Below, one piece after another: positions 49,160 through 57,449 of a stretch of DNA of 64,000 nt. Below the pieces are notes generated by a model that did not search any database, was not told where the DNA came from, and worked only from the letters and a program-made list of their open reading frames with translations. The translations under genes were made by a program, and so were the position numbers. The stretch is from Candidatus Manganitrophus morganii. GTDB lineage: Bacteria; Nitrospirota; Nitrospiria; SBBL01; Manganitrophaceae. Location of the stretch: the NCBI GenBank assembly GCA_021651055.1, contig JAJHOH010000001.1:3720001-3784000 (forward strand), in the 5' to 3' direction. Every line of letters begins with the position of its first letter. Position 1 is the first letter of the stretch.

Positions 49160-50761
49160 ATGAATATGTATCAAAAAATCTTAATTCGGGCGCCGAATTG
49201 GATCGGGGATGCCGTCATGGCGATTCCGACCCTCTCGGCGCTGCGCGCCCGTTTTCCGGAGAGCCGGATCACCCTTCTGGCGAAGCCGCCGGTGGCGGCT
49301 CTCTTCGAGCATCATCCGGCGATTGATCGGCTGTTGGTCTACGAATCTCCCGGACGGCACGCCGGCTTCGCGGGGCTGTGGCGATTGGTTCGTTCGATCC
49401 GCGAGGGTCGGTTCGATCTTGCCTTTCTTCTTCAGAATGCGTTCGAGGCGGCCTTGATCACCGCGGCCGCCGGCATTCCGGAACGGGTCGGTTATGCCGC
49501 CGACGGCCGACGATTTCTTTTGACGAAGTCGCTCGATAAAAAATCGTCCCCCTTTCATCAGCGGGAGGCCTATCTCCATTTGATGAGTTCGGTGGGATCG
49601 GCGAGTGAATTTGAACGGCGCCCCTTTCTGGTGATCTCCGAGAAAGAGAAGCAATCGGCGTCGGACCTTCTTCTCGCCGAGGGGATCGCCCGCTGGGAGC
49701 AGGTGATCGGCATCAATCCCGGGGCGGCCTACGGCTCTTCGAAACGCTGGGACCCGGCCCGGTTTGCGGCGGCGGCCGACCGGCTGGCGGCGCGGCATTC
49801 GGCGAGGGTGGTCATTTTCGGCGGTCCGGCCGAAATTGCCATTGCGGAGGAGGTCCGCCGGAATATGAAACATCCGGCCGTGGTCATGGCGGGGAAGACA
49901 ACCGTCCGGATGATGATGGCGTTGCTCTCCCGCTGCCGCCTTTTCATCACCAACGATTCGGGGCCGATGCATATCGCCTCGGCGTTGGGGGTGTCGGTCG
50001 TGGCGGTTTTCGGTCCGACGAATCCCGATGCGACCTCCCCGGCCGGAGCGGACGATCTGATCGTTCGGAACAAGGTCGATTGCGCTCCCTGCACCCACCG
50101 GGAATGTCCCATCGATCATCGCTGCATGACCGGGGTGTCGGTCGAGGCGGTGGCAGAGTCGGCGGAGCGGCAGATGGCGCGCCTCGGAAGAAGGAAGATT
50201 GCCGTTTTTCTCGATCGGGACGGGACGATCAATCACGATGTCGGCCACATGGATGCGATCCATAAGTATTCGATGATCCCGGGGGCCGCCGAAGCGATCG
50301 CGCGACTCAACCGGCGCGGCATTTCGGTGATCATCGTGACGAATCAGTCCGGCGTGGCGAGAGGAATTTTCGATGAGGAGATGATCGGTCAGGTGCATCA
50401 TCACCTCAAAACAGTTTTGGCCGAAGCCGGGGCGCATCTGGACGGAATCTATTATTGTCCGCATCATCCAGAGATCATCCCCTGTACCTGCCGGAAGCCG
50501 CAGATGGGAATGATCGAGCGGGCGATTTCAGAGCATCCGATCGATCTTTCCGGATCGTATGTGGTCGGCGACAAGCCGCTCGATATGGGGCTGGCGCGCG
50601 GAGGAATGAAGGGGGTATTGGTCCGCACCGGGCACGGCGAGGCATCGCTGCAGGAGATGGTGCAAGCGGGAACACGGCCCGATCATGTCGCCGCCGACCT
50701 CCCCGCGGCGGTCGAGTGGATTCTGGAAGATCTGCAGAGACGAGGGTGGATCGCCGAATGA
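49160..50761 (+). CDS. waaF-gmhB: Heptosyltransferase II fused to D,D-heptose 1,7-bisphosphate phosphatase
   Basis: 533 aa. Residues about 1-340 are GT9 heptosyltransferase II: KILIRAPNWIGDAVMAIPTL, GINPGAAYGSSKRWDPARFA, LSRCRLFITNDSGPMHIASA and CAPCTHRECPIDHRCM. From about 346, KIAVFLDRDGTINHDVGHMD starts a HAD phosphatase with IIVTNQSGVARGIF and a zinc-binding YYCPHHPEIIPCTCRKPQ, the GmhB signature, ending VVGDKPLDMGLARGGMKGV. One chain thus combines a step of ADP-heptose synthesis with its use. No stop or frame change separates the halves. Overlaps waaC by 4 bases. Confidence 0.95.
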   Translation: MNMYQKILIRAPNWIGDAVMAIPTLSALRARFPESRITLLAKPPVAALFEHHPAIDRLLVYESPGRHAGFAGLWRLVRSIREGRFDLAFLLQNAFEAALITAAAGIPERVGYAADGRRFLLTKSLDKKSSPFHQREAYLHLMSSVGSASEFERRPFLVISEKEKQSASDLLLAEGIARWEQVIGINPGAAYGSSKRWDPARFAAAADRLAARHSARVVIFGGPAEIAIAEEVRRNMKHPAVVMAGKTTVRMMMALLSRCRLFITNDSGPMHIASALGVSVVAVFGPTNPDATSPAGADDLIVRNKVDCAPCTHRECPIDHRCMTGVSVEAVAESAERQMARLGRRKIAVFLDRDGTINHDVGHMDAIHKYSMIPGAAEAIARLNRRGISVIIVTNQSGVARGIFDEEMIGQVHHHLKTVLAEAGAHLDGIYYCPHHPEIIPCTCRKPQMGMIERAISEHPIDLSGSYVVGDKPLDMGLARGGMKGVLVRTGHGEASLQEMVQAGTRPDHVAADLPAAVEWILEDLQRRGWIAE

Positions 50762-51807
50762 CGGGCGCGGGATCTGACAAAGCGCGGGGGGGCTTCCGGG
50801 AGATCCTCATCATCAAGCCGAGCTCGTTGGGAGATGTCATCGATGCCCTTCCCGCCGTGGGGGCGATTCGGAAGCGGTTCCCGTCGGCGCGGATCTCCTG
50901 GCTGGTGAAGCCGGAATGGGCGGGGATTTTGAAGGGGCATTCCGCGATCGATGAGGTGATTGCCGTTCCCTTTCGATGGGGTGAGGTTCGACAATTGATC
51001 CAGGCGGTCCGGAAGCATCCATTCGATCTGGTGGTCGATCTCCAAGGGCTTCTGAGAAGCGCGCTCTTGGGTTCTGCGACCGGGGCTCCGGTCCGGATCG
51101 GTTTTTCCGCCGCGCGGGAAGGGGCCCCTTGGTTTTATACCGACCGGGTGCCGGTTCCGGAAGGAGTCGTCCATGCGGTCGATCGTTACCGGAGGGTGGC
51201 GAAGGCGTTGGGATGCGACGTAGAGGGGGTTCACTTCGACATCCCCTCTTCGACCGAGTTTGCGGCGAATGTCCGGCGGCTTTTGTCCGAGGGTGCTCTT
51301 TCGGAACAGACCTCTTTCGCATTGATCCATCCCACGGCGCGATGGGAAAGCAAAAAGTGGGAGCCGACCCGTTTTGCAGCGCTGGCCGACTGGTTGATTC
51401 GGGAAAAGAAAATTCCGGTTGTTTTTGTCGGGAGCAAAGGAGAGCGAGAAGAGGTCGATCTGATTCTTCAACAGATGAAACAGCCGGCGATGAACCTGGC
51501 CGGAAAGACAACCCTGCCGGAACTGGCCGAACTGATTCGGCAGGCGCGATTCTTCGTCTGCAATGATTCCGGTCCGATGCACCTTGCGGCGGCCGTTGGA
51601 ACACCGGTGGTGGCCCTCTTCGGTCCGACCGACCCGAGGAAGATCGGCCCCTATGGCGCAGGGCACACGGTGATCCGAAAAGAAGTCGGCTGCGCCGGCT
51701 GCCGTCGGAACCACTGTGTCCGCGGGAACGAGTGTATGAAGGCGATCTCTGTGGATGAGGTCGTCCAAGCGATTGAGAATAGAGGAGGAAGAGATGGGAA
51801 TCAATAA
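50758..51807 (+). CDS. waaC: Heptosyltransferase I (WaaC-like)
   Basis: 349 aa from ATG 50758, overlapping the waaF-gmhB stop. GT9 family: EILIIKPSSLGDVIDALPAV, WLVKPEWAGILKGHSAIDEV, LVVDLQGLLRSALLGSATGA, FALIHPTARWESKKWEPTRF, FFVCNDSGPMHLAAAVGTPV and GCAGCRRNHCVRGNECM. Expected to add the first heptose to Kdo. The cysteine-rich end resembles that of other heptosyltransferases. Which of the three GT9 enzymes in the window acts first is inferred from family resemblance only. Confidence 0.9.
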   Translation: MTGAGSDKARGGFREILIIKPSSLGDVIDALPAVGAIRKRFPSARISWLVKPEWAGILKGHSAIDEVIAVPFRWGEVRQLIQAVRKHPFDLVVDLQGLLRSALLGSATGAPVRIGFSAAREGAPWFYTDRVPVPEGVVHAVDRYRRVAKALGCDVEGVHFDIPSSTEFAANVRRLLSEGALSEQTSFALIHPTARWESKKWEPTRFAALADWLIREKKIPVVFVGSKGEREEVDLILQQMKQPAMNLAGKTTLPELAELIRQARFFVCNDSGPMHLAAAVGTPVVALFGPTDPRKIGPYGAGHTVIRKEVGCAGCRRNHCVRGNECMKAISVDEVVQAIENRGGRDGNQ

Positions 51808-51961
51808 AGAGCTGCTTGAAATCTTGGCCTGCCCCAAATGCAAGGGGGATGTTCAGTTAAACGATAAAGGGGACGGCTTGATCTGTCCGAAGTGCAAGCT
51901 TCTCTATCCGATCCGGGAGGAGATTCCGGTGATGCTGATTGATGAAGCGGTTAAGCTTTGA
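51794..51961 (+). CDS. Trm112-like zinc-ribbon protein
   Basis: 55 aa from ATG 51794 (GAGGAGGAA upstream), overlapping the end of waaC. LLEILACPKCKGDVQLNDKG then GLICPKCKLLYPIREEIPVM is the UPF0434/Trm112 fold with two CxxC pairs. In E. coli the homologue YcaR sits between lpxK and kdsB; in other organisms Trm112 activates methyltransferases. Several methyltransferases of unknown substrate lie downstream, so a partner role is conceivable. Confidence 0.9.
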   Translation: MGINKELLEILACPKCKGDVQLNDKGDGLICPKCKLLYPIREEIPVMLIDEAVKL

Positions 51962-52041
51962 TCTAAGCGGAGCCAAGAAGCTCACCCATTTCCGAAGCGC
52001 CTGTCTTAGGTGTTTCATCTTAGATTAACGCCGGATATTTC

Positions 52042-52070
52042 TTGATCTCTCATCGGGGGCCTGTTATATT
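52042..52070 (+). promoter_or_regulatory. Probable promoter of the core/O-antigen cluster
   Basis: TTGATC (52042-52047), 17 bases, TATATT (52065-52070). The next start, ATG 52113, would have a leader of about 36 bases including GGGGAT. Supports a new transcription unit after the waaC-trm112 pair. Confidence 0.5.
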
Positions 52071-52112
52071 GTGCCTCTGTTTATCCAGGTCCCAGTGGGG
52101 ATCCCTTTACGA

Positions 52113-53282
52113 ATGAGCAAGCAATCATCTGTCCAAGGACTTTTTGATTCCTCCTTGCAGGAGGAATTCTTCCGGCTCAGGGGCACGGTCCGGAGGATTC
52201 TGGTCATTAAGTTCAAGCAGATTGGGGATATGATCTTGGCGACGCCGGCGATCCGGGCGCTGAGGGATGCCTTTCCGGACGCGCAGATCGGCGTGGCGGG
52301 GTTTTCAGAAACCCTGCCGGTTTTGGAGGCAAACCCGAATATCGATCGCTTCCACCCTTACCTTAAGGAATGGAAGGATCAACGAGGGGGGGCTCGACTC
52401 CGCCGCGAGCGACAATACATCAGAGAGGTGCAGGAGGGGGGGTACAATCTGGCGGTTCATTTGGGGACCGGAATGCGCGGCGGGGTTTTGTCGTTTTTGA
52501 GCCGCGCGCGATATCGTGTCGGTCCGTTGCCGCTGAGAAATCGATCAAAGCAGTTTTGGGGAAAATCGGTCTTCTATACCCATACTTACCTGTTGAACAA
52601 CCCACACACTCATATGGTGGAGAGGGACCTCGACGCCGTCCGGCGGATCGGATTCCAGCCGAAGTTGAGCGCGCTGGAGATGGTCCTGCGGGAGGAGGAG
52701 GTTCGATCGGTCCAAGATCGGCTCGAGAAAGCGGGAAGAGATCCTTCCCGTCCGCTGCTTCATGTCCACCCGACCTCCCACGCGGCATATAAATGCTGGC
52801 GGGACGAAGCGGTGGGCGAGGTGCTCGATTATTTTTCAGAGCGGGGAATGGACATTGTTCTCACCGGGGGACCGGGCCGGGAGGAGCGGGAACGGGCGGA
52901 AAAGATCGTCTCTCTGATGCGCCGTCCCCCGATCGATTTATCGGGGCGGACGACCTTAAGAGAGGCGGCGGCGATCAGCCGGGTTGCGACCCTTTTCTTC
53001 GGGATCGATTCCTCCGTGATGCATCTTGCGGCGGCGGTCGGAACCCCCGTGGTGGCCCTCTTCGGGCCGACCTATTATGAATTGTGGGGACCGTGGGGAG
53101 AGGGGCATCGGGTGATTGCAAAGGCAAAACCGTGTCTCCCATGCGGCCTGGCCGGATGTCCCGGCTTAAAGCGGAGCCTCTGTTTGGAGGAGTTGCTCCC
53201 GGCGGAAGTGATTTCGGAGATCGAAGCAGCTCTGGAGGAGCGAGGGAGATCGCATCAAAGGGCGCTCCACCTGCTTCACTAA
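52113..53282 (+). CDS. Third heptosyltransferase (GT9, WaaQ-like)
   Basis: 389 aa from ATG 52113; GTG 52071 overlaps the promoter and is less likely. GT9 signatures: RILVIKFKQIGDMILATPAI, DAQIGVAGFSETLPVLEANP, VHLGTGMRGGVLSFLSRARY, LHVHPTSHAAYKCWRDEAVG, LFFGIDSSVMHLAAAVGTPV and a cysteine-rich end (CLPCGLAGCPG). An N-terminal extension of about 30 residues precedes the fold. Probably adds a branching or third heptose in the core. The kinase-like gene follows almost at once. Confidence 0.88.
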   Translation: MSKQSSVQGLFDSSLQEEFFRLRGTVRRILVIKFKQIGDMILATPAIRALRDAFPDAQIGVAGFSETLPVLEANPNIDRFHPYLKEWKDQRGGARLRRERQYIREVQEGGYNLAVHLGTGMRGGVLSFLSRARYRVGPLPLRNRSKQFWGKSVFYTHTYLLNNPHTHMVERDLDAVRRIGFQPKLSALEMVLREEEVRSVQDRLEKAGRDPSRPLLHVHPTSHAAYKCWRDEAVGEVLDYFSERGMDIVLTGGPGREERERAEKIVSLMRRPPIDLSGRTTLREAAAISRVATLFFGIDSSVMHLAAAVGTPVVALFGPTYYELWGPWGEGHRVIAKAKPCLPCGLAGCPGLKRSLCLEELLPAEVISEIEAALEERGRSHQRALHLLH

Positions 53283-53284
53283 AA

Positions 53285-54124
53285 ATGCGATCCGGCCTCA
53301 CATATGTCGAAAAAAAGAGCGATGGAACCCGGTTGTGGGTCCGCGAGGATTACGACAGAATCGAATTGCTCGAGCGACTTGATCTCCAACGTCTCGAGCG
53401 CGATCCCGTGGCAGAAAGGGTTCCGACCGCCCCAGGGACGGCGGTCTTCAGGCTCCATGGCGGGGAGAGGGATCTCTTTATCAAATTCTTTCTTTACAAC
53501 CGCTGGCGGCATCTGTTGAAATCCCCGTTTCTCAAGGCGAAGGCCAAGTTTGCCTGGGAGAACGCCGAGATGCTTCTGGAGGAGGGATTTCAAACCCCCC
53601 CTGTGGTGATCGTGGGAGAGAAACGCTCCTTCGGCTTCATTCAGAAATCGTTCTTCGTCACAGAGGGGGTCGAGGCGGTTTCGCTGAAGATGTTTTTGAA
53701 GGAGCCGTTTGATGTATCATTGGAGAGCCTCGGTGTTTCCAGGAGAGATTTTTTTACGCGGCTGGGGCGTCTGATTGGGTCATTACATGCCAAGGGGATT
53801 TACCACGGCGATCTTCATTTAGGCAATCTCTTACTTTGGGGACCATCGTCAAATGCGAAGTGGGGTTTCTATCTCTTGGACAATGAGGGAGCGCGACGGT
53901 TTCAGTCGCTCCCAAACTCGCGGCGCCTGCATGATCTGAGGGATCTGAACGATCTCCGTCTTGGATCGATTTCTTCGAGGGATCGGGCCTATTTTTTCAA
54001 GGCCTATCTTGGAGAGAATCCGGGTTTGTTTCCGATCCGAAGGACGCTCGTCGCCTCGTTGCAAAGGGCCTCGCTTCAGAGGCAGAGAAAGCTTCCCGGA
54101 AGGAATGTCGCGTTTTTGCGATGA
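53285..54124 (+). CDS. LPS core kinase-like protein (WaaP/Kdo kinase fold)
   Basis: 279 aa from ATG 53285. N-lobe ATP lysine in RDLFIKFFLYNRW; catalytic loop KGIYHGDLHLGNLLL (His, Asp and Asn all present), and a DFG-equivalent YLLDNEGARRF; C-lobe DLRDLNDLRLGS. This is the lipopolysaccharide kinase (Kdo/WaaP) group, which phosphorylates sugars of the inner core rather than proteins. Its position directly after a heptosyltransferase fits heptose or Kdo phosphorylation. Distantly related to the kinases at 14.8 and 60.9 kb. Confidence 0.85.
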   Translation: MRSGLTYVEKKSDGTRLWVREDYDRIELLERLDLQRLERDPVAERVPTAPGTAVFRLHGGERDLFIKFFLYNRWRHLLKSPFLKAKAKFAWENAEMLLEEGFQTPPVVIVGEKRSFGFIQKSFFVTEGVEAVSLKMFLKEPFDVSLESLGVSRRDFFTRLGRLIGSLHAKGIYHGDLHLGNLLLWGPSSNAKWGFYLLDNEGARRFQSLPNSRRLHDLRDLNDLRLGSISSRDRAYFFKAYLGENPGLFPIRRTLVASLQRASLQRQRKLPGRNVAFLR

Positions 54125-54132
54125 GGTGAAGC

Positions 54133-55266
54133 GTGAGAATCGCGATCATTCGAAAAAGGTATGTCTCGCATGGCGGGGCGGAGCGCTTCACGGGAGACTT
54201 CATCAACCATTTGGTGGCGCGCGGTTTCGAGGTGCATCTCATCGCGGCGGAGTGGATCGGAGAGAGAGATCCGAAGATTTTTTTTCACCCGGTTCCGATG
54301 TTGCGTTTCGGTTCGTTTTTCAGCACATTGACCTTTACCCTCGGTGTTTCCCGGGTCTGCCGGCGGAATCGATTCGACTTGGTGCAGAGTCACGAACGGA
54401 CCCTTTCCCACGATCTCTATCGCGCCGGGGATGGATGCCATCGTGAATGGCTTCTGCGCCGAAAAAAGGGGGCCTCCTTTTTCAAGAGGCTCTCCATCGC
54501 ATTCAACCCCTTTCATTGGTTGATGCTCTGGATCGAGGGGCGGCTGATGAAGCATTCGAAGAAGATTGTGGCGATCTCGAAGGGGGTACGGGAGGAGATT
54601 CTCCGGCACTATGGGGTTCCCCCGGAGAGGGTCACGGTGATTTACAATTCGGTCGATCTGGAGCGGTTTCATCCCAAACGACGCGAGACAACCGGGCGAT
54701 CGCTGCGGGTTGAAAAAGAGATCAAGGAGCAGGAAAAAGTCATTCTCTTTGTCGGATCGGGTTTTGAGCGCAAAGGGGTCGGCCCTCTGATCGAGGCCGT
54801 CGCCCGGCTCAGGGATCTTCCGGTGAAATTATGGATCGTGGGTAAAGGAGACATTGGGAAATATCAACGCCGGGTCGATCACCTTCACCTTCAGGATCAG
54901 GTTTGTTTCTTCGGGCCGGTCGCCCCGGTCGATCCCTTTTATGCCGCGGCCGACCTGTTTGTTTTTCCGACCCTCTATGAGCCGTTCGGCCAGGTTCATT
55001 TAGAGGCGCTGGCGAGCGGTTTGCCGGTGATCACCCATCGGCGTTGCGGCGGTGCGGAGGCGATTGAATGCGGGGTCAACGGGGATCTGCTCGATGATCC
55101 GACCGATCCCGAGGAGATTTCTTCCAAGATCAGGCGGCTCATCGAACACCCCGATCCGGAAACCCTCCGGAGGGCGGCCCGCCGCGCGGCGGAGGCCTTC
55201 CATCCCGATCGAATCTTAGGGCAATGGGAGGCGCTCTATCGAGAGCTCGATGTTCGTGCCGGATAA
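54133..55266 (+). CDS. WaaG-like glycosyltransferase (GT4)
   Basis: 377 aa from GTG 54133. GT-B fold: RIAIIRKRYVSHGGAERFTG at the N-terminus, RFDLVQSHERTLSHDLYRAG, HSKKIVAISKGVREEILRHY, then the donor-binding half VILFVGSGFERKGVGPLIEA, DLFVFPTLYEPFGQVHLEAL (the E-x7-E motif) and GLPVITHRRCGGAEAI. Close in layout to WaaG, the glucosyltransferase adding the first outer-core hexose. The sugar donor is not provable from sequence. Confidence 0.88.
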   Translation: MRIAIIRKRYVSHGGAERFTGDFINHLVARGFEVHLIAAEWIGERDPKIFFHPVPMLRFGSFFSTLTFTLGVSRVCRRNRFDLVQSHERTLSHDLYRAGDGCHREWLLRRKKGASFFKRLSIAFNPFHWLMLWIEGRLMKHSKKIVAISKGVREEILRHYGVPPERVTVIYNSVDLERFHPKRRETTGRSLRVEKEIKEQEKVILFVGSGFERKGVGPLIEAVARLRDLPVKLWIVGKGDIGKYQRRVDHLHLQDQVCFFGPVAPVDPFYAAADLFVFPTLYEPFGQVHLEALASGLPVITHRRCGGAEAIECGVNGDLLDDPTDPEEISSKIRRLIEHPDPETLRRAARRAAEAFHPDRILGQWEALYRELDVRAG

Positions 55267-55275
55267 GGAAAGGGG

Positions 55276-55998
55276 ATGGTTTTGAATCAAGTGAATGAAA
55301 AAGAGGCGCTCTCCGCCCGGGTGGTCGGCTGCTTTTTGAAACAAATTTCTAAAGAGTACCGATATAAATTTCTCCGAAAGATTTTCCGGAAGTCGATCAT
55401 CAAGCCTTGGGGACGGTATCGGGAAATCGATATTATCGAAGAGGTCCTTCGGAGTCTGCGGCCGAAAAAATGTCTGGAGTGGGGCACCGGCTTCAGCACC
55501 CTTTATTTTTCGAAATTCCTCACGGAGGAGACGAAGTGGGTGTCGATAGAGCATGAGAAGGATTGGTCGAGCCATATCGGTCGGCTCAATCAAAATAAGA
55601 ACATTGAAATCCATCATGTCGCCCCGAATCGCTTTCCTTGGACCGATCCTGAAAAGGACGGCGCCTACGACGATCTGAAAGATTACGTCGAATTCCCTGC
55701 GACGCTTGGGAAATTTGATTTCATCTTGGTCGATGGAAGGGCAAGGGCCCATTGCCTGAAGAAGGCGGAACAGCTTCTCGAGGAAAACGGGGTGGTCATT
55801 CTACACGACGCGAATCGAAGGCACTATCATGCTCCCTTCAGCCTATTCAAACACCAAATCCTGCTGACCGATTATCGGCGATCAGGGGGGATCTGGGTTG
55901 GAAGCAAGGAGGCCGATTTGGGAAACCTCCTTGATCTGAACAAACACAAGATGCTGTTTCGTATCTACAATAAATATGGAAAAATGCTTCATGTCTGA
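55276..55998 (+). CDS. Class I SAM-dependent methyltransferase-like protein
   Basis: 240 aa. AAGGAAAGGGG precedes the ATG. Motif I is KCLEWGTGFSTLYFSKFL, followed by WVSIEHEKDWSSHI (the Asp/Glu contacting SAM ribose) and FDFILVDGRARAHCLKKAEQ with VVILHDANRRHYHAP. This matches O-methyltransferase-like or 'class I' proteins near polysaccharide loci. The target, perhaps a core sugar, is not known. Confidence 0.75.
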   Translation: MVLNQVNEKEALSARVVGCFLKQISKEYRYKFLRKIFRKSIIKPWGRYREIDIIEEVLRSLRPKKCLEWGTGFSTLYFSKFLTEETKWVSIEHEKDWSSHIGRLNQNKNIEIHHVAPNRFPWTDPEKDGAYDDLKDYVEFPATLGKFDFILVDGRARAHCLKKAEQLLEENGVVILHDANRRHYHAPFSLFKHQILLTDYRRSGGIWVGSKEADLGNLLDLNKHKMLFRIYNKYGKMLHV

Positions 55999-56072
55999 TC
56001 CGGTTTTTTATCTCCAGCTCGAGAGAACTTGGATCGAGCCCGGCGTTTCCGATTAAGAGAGGGGAATAGTAG

Positions 56073-57425
56073 ATGTACCTGAACGGGGAGGATTCCTTCA
56101 AGAGCGCGCCGGAGCGGATCCAAATGGATCGCCTTGCCAGATCGTCGGCGGTAGCGGAAGAGGGATGGATCTACTGGCTCGATCTTTTCATCGAAGGGGG
56201 GATCCTTCTCTTTATTCTTTTGTTTCCGATCAAGTCTTTTATCGTTCCGACGAGCACGATTTCCATTCTGAAGTGGATGGCCCTTTATATTCCGCTGATG
56301 TTGTGGCTTCTCAAGATGCTGGTTCGGCGTGATTTTTCGTTGGTCCGCACCCCGATCGATCGGCCGCTTTTTCTTTATGCGGTTGTGGTCGTCGCCTCCG
56401 TTCTTTATTCGATTGATCGAATGGAGACGGTCTCGGGGATTCGAGGATCATTCATCAAAGCGGCCGTCCTCTATTTGGTGATCTTGAATAATTTTCAGAC
56501 GATCCAGAAAACAAGACGGTTGGCTGTTGCCTTTGCCGCTTCTTTTCTGATCACAATCGGGATTGGATTCTATAATTATCAACTGGGCGAATACAACGTC
56601 GCAGGGGGAATTACGGCCTTTGCCAATGAGCATCACAATATCATGGGGAAGATTCTCGGAGGATCTTTTCCCTTCCTCCTCTTAACCTTTTCCATGGCAA
56701 AGAAACAGATTTGGAAAGGGGTGACGTTCCTTCTCATTATTTTGGGGCTCTTCGGCATTTTTATGACCCTCTCCAGGGCCACCTGGGCGGGAGCGGTGGT
56801 GGCATTCCTCATTTGGGGGATGCATCAGAACCGGAAGTTGACCTTTTCCGCCTTGGTTTTGTTTCTCTTTTCTCTCTTTACTTTTGGGCCGGACCCAGTG
56901 GCGGAGCGCTTTGCTCGACTTGAGACACAGATAAATACAATGAGCGGTCGGACACCGATCTGGGATGTAGCGATTAAACAGATCAAGGAACGCCCCCTTT
57001 TGGGATATGGATATGGCCTAAATATCTTCACGAAGGTTTATGAGGAGGGCCGGGAGCATCCGCCGGAAGACGAACCGACGGTGCAGCACGAGCACAATCT
57101 CTTCCTCTCGCTCTTGATCCAAACAGGTCTTGTCGGAACGCTCTTGTTTCTCTGGATCTTTATTGGAACATTGGTCCTAATCATACGGGCCATTTATTCG
57201 ATGGCGGCAGGGTGGGATCGGGAAATTTTGATCATCCTGATGAGCGGGATGGTGGGTGAGTATTTTGTTCATGCCATGCTGGATAGAAACAATGTCGGAA
57301 ATTGGGCCCTTCCATTATGGGCCATGATCGCTATCGCCATGGCCATTCTTTATCGAACCGGGGGTCTTACCTCCAAGACCTCCCCTTCTCAGGTTGCCTT
57401 GCACGACCTACCGGAGATGAAGTAG
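56073..57425 (+). CDS. waaL: O-antigen ligase/polymerase family membrane protein
   Basis: 450 aa with about 11-12 transmembrane helices. The Wzy_C domain is visible in the second half: FMTLSRATWAGAVVAFLIWG, a large periplasmic loop with RTPIWDVAIKQIKERPLLGY and VQHEHNLFLSLLIQTGLVGT (the conserved His). Such proteins either ligate O-antigen to lipid A-core (WaaL) or polymerise it (Wzy); the position among core glycosyltransferases favours the ligase. GAGGGG precedes the ATG. Confidence 0.85.
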   Translation: MYLNGEDSFKSAPERIQMDRLARSSAVAEEGWIYWLDLFIEGGILLFILLFPIKSFIVPTSTISILKWMALYIPLMLWLLKMLVRRDFSLVRTPIDRPLFLYAVVVVASVLYSIDRMETVSGIRGSFIKAAVLYLVILNNFQTIQKTRRLAVAFAASFLITIGIGFYNYQLGEYNVAGGITAFANEHHNIMGKILGGSFPFLLLTFSMAKKQIWKGVTFLLIILGLFGIFMTLSRATWAGAVVAFLIWGMHQNRKLTFSALVLFLFSLFTFGPDPVAERFARLETQINTMSGRTPIWDVAIKQIKERPLLGYGYGLNIFTKVYEEGREHPPEDEPTVQHEHNLFLSLLIQTGLVGTLLFLWIFIGTLVLIIRAIYSMAAGWDREILIILMSGMVGEYFVHAMLDRNNVGNWALPLWAMIAIAMAILYRTGGLTSKTSPSQVALHDLPEMK

Positions 57426-57449
57426 CGCCTCGGTATTGAGAATAAGAAC

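Noticed and set aside
49181-50467. 428-codon minus-strand frame opposite waaF-gmhB
   Set aside because: Antisense of a clear gene, with very basic Arg/His-rich translation and no ribosome site.
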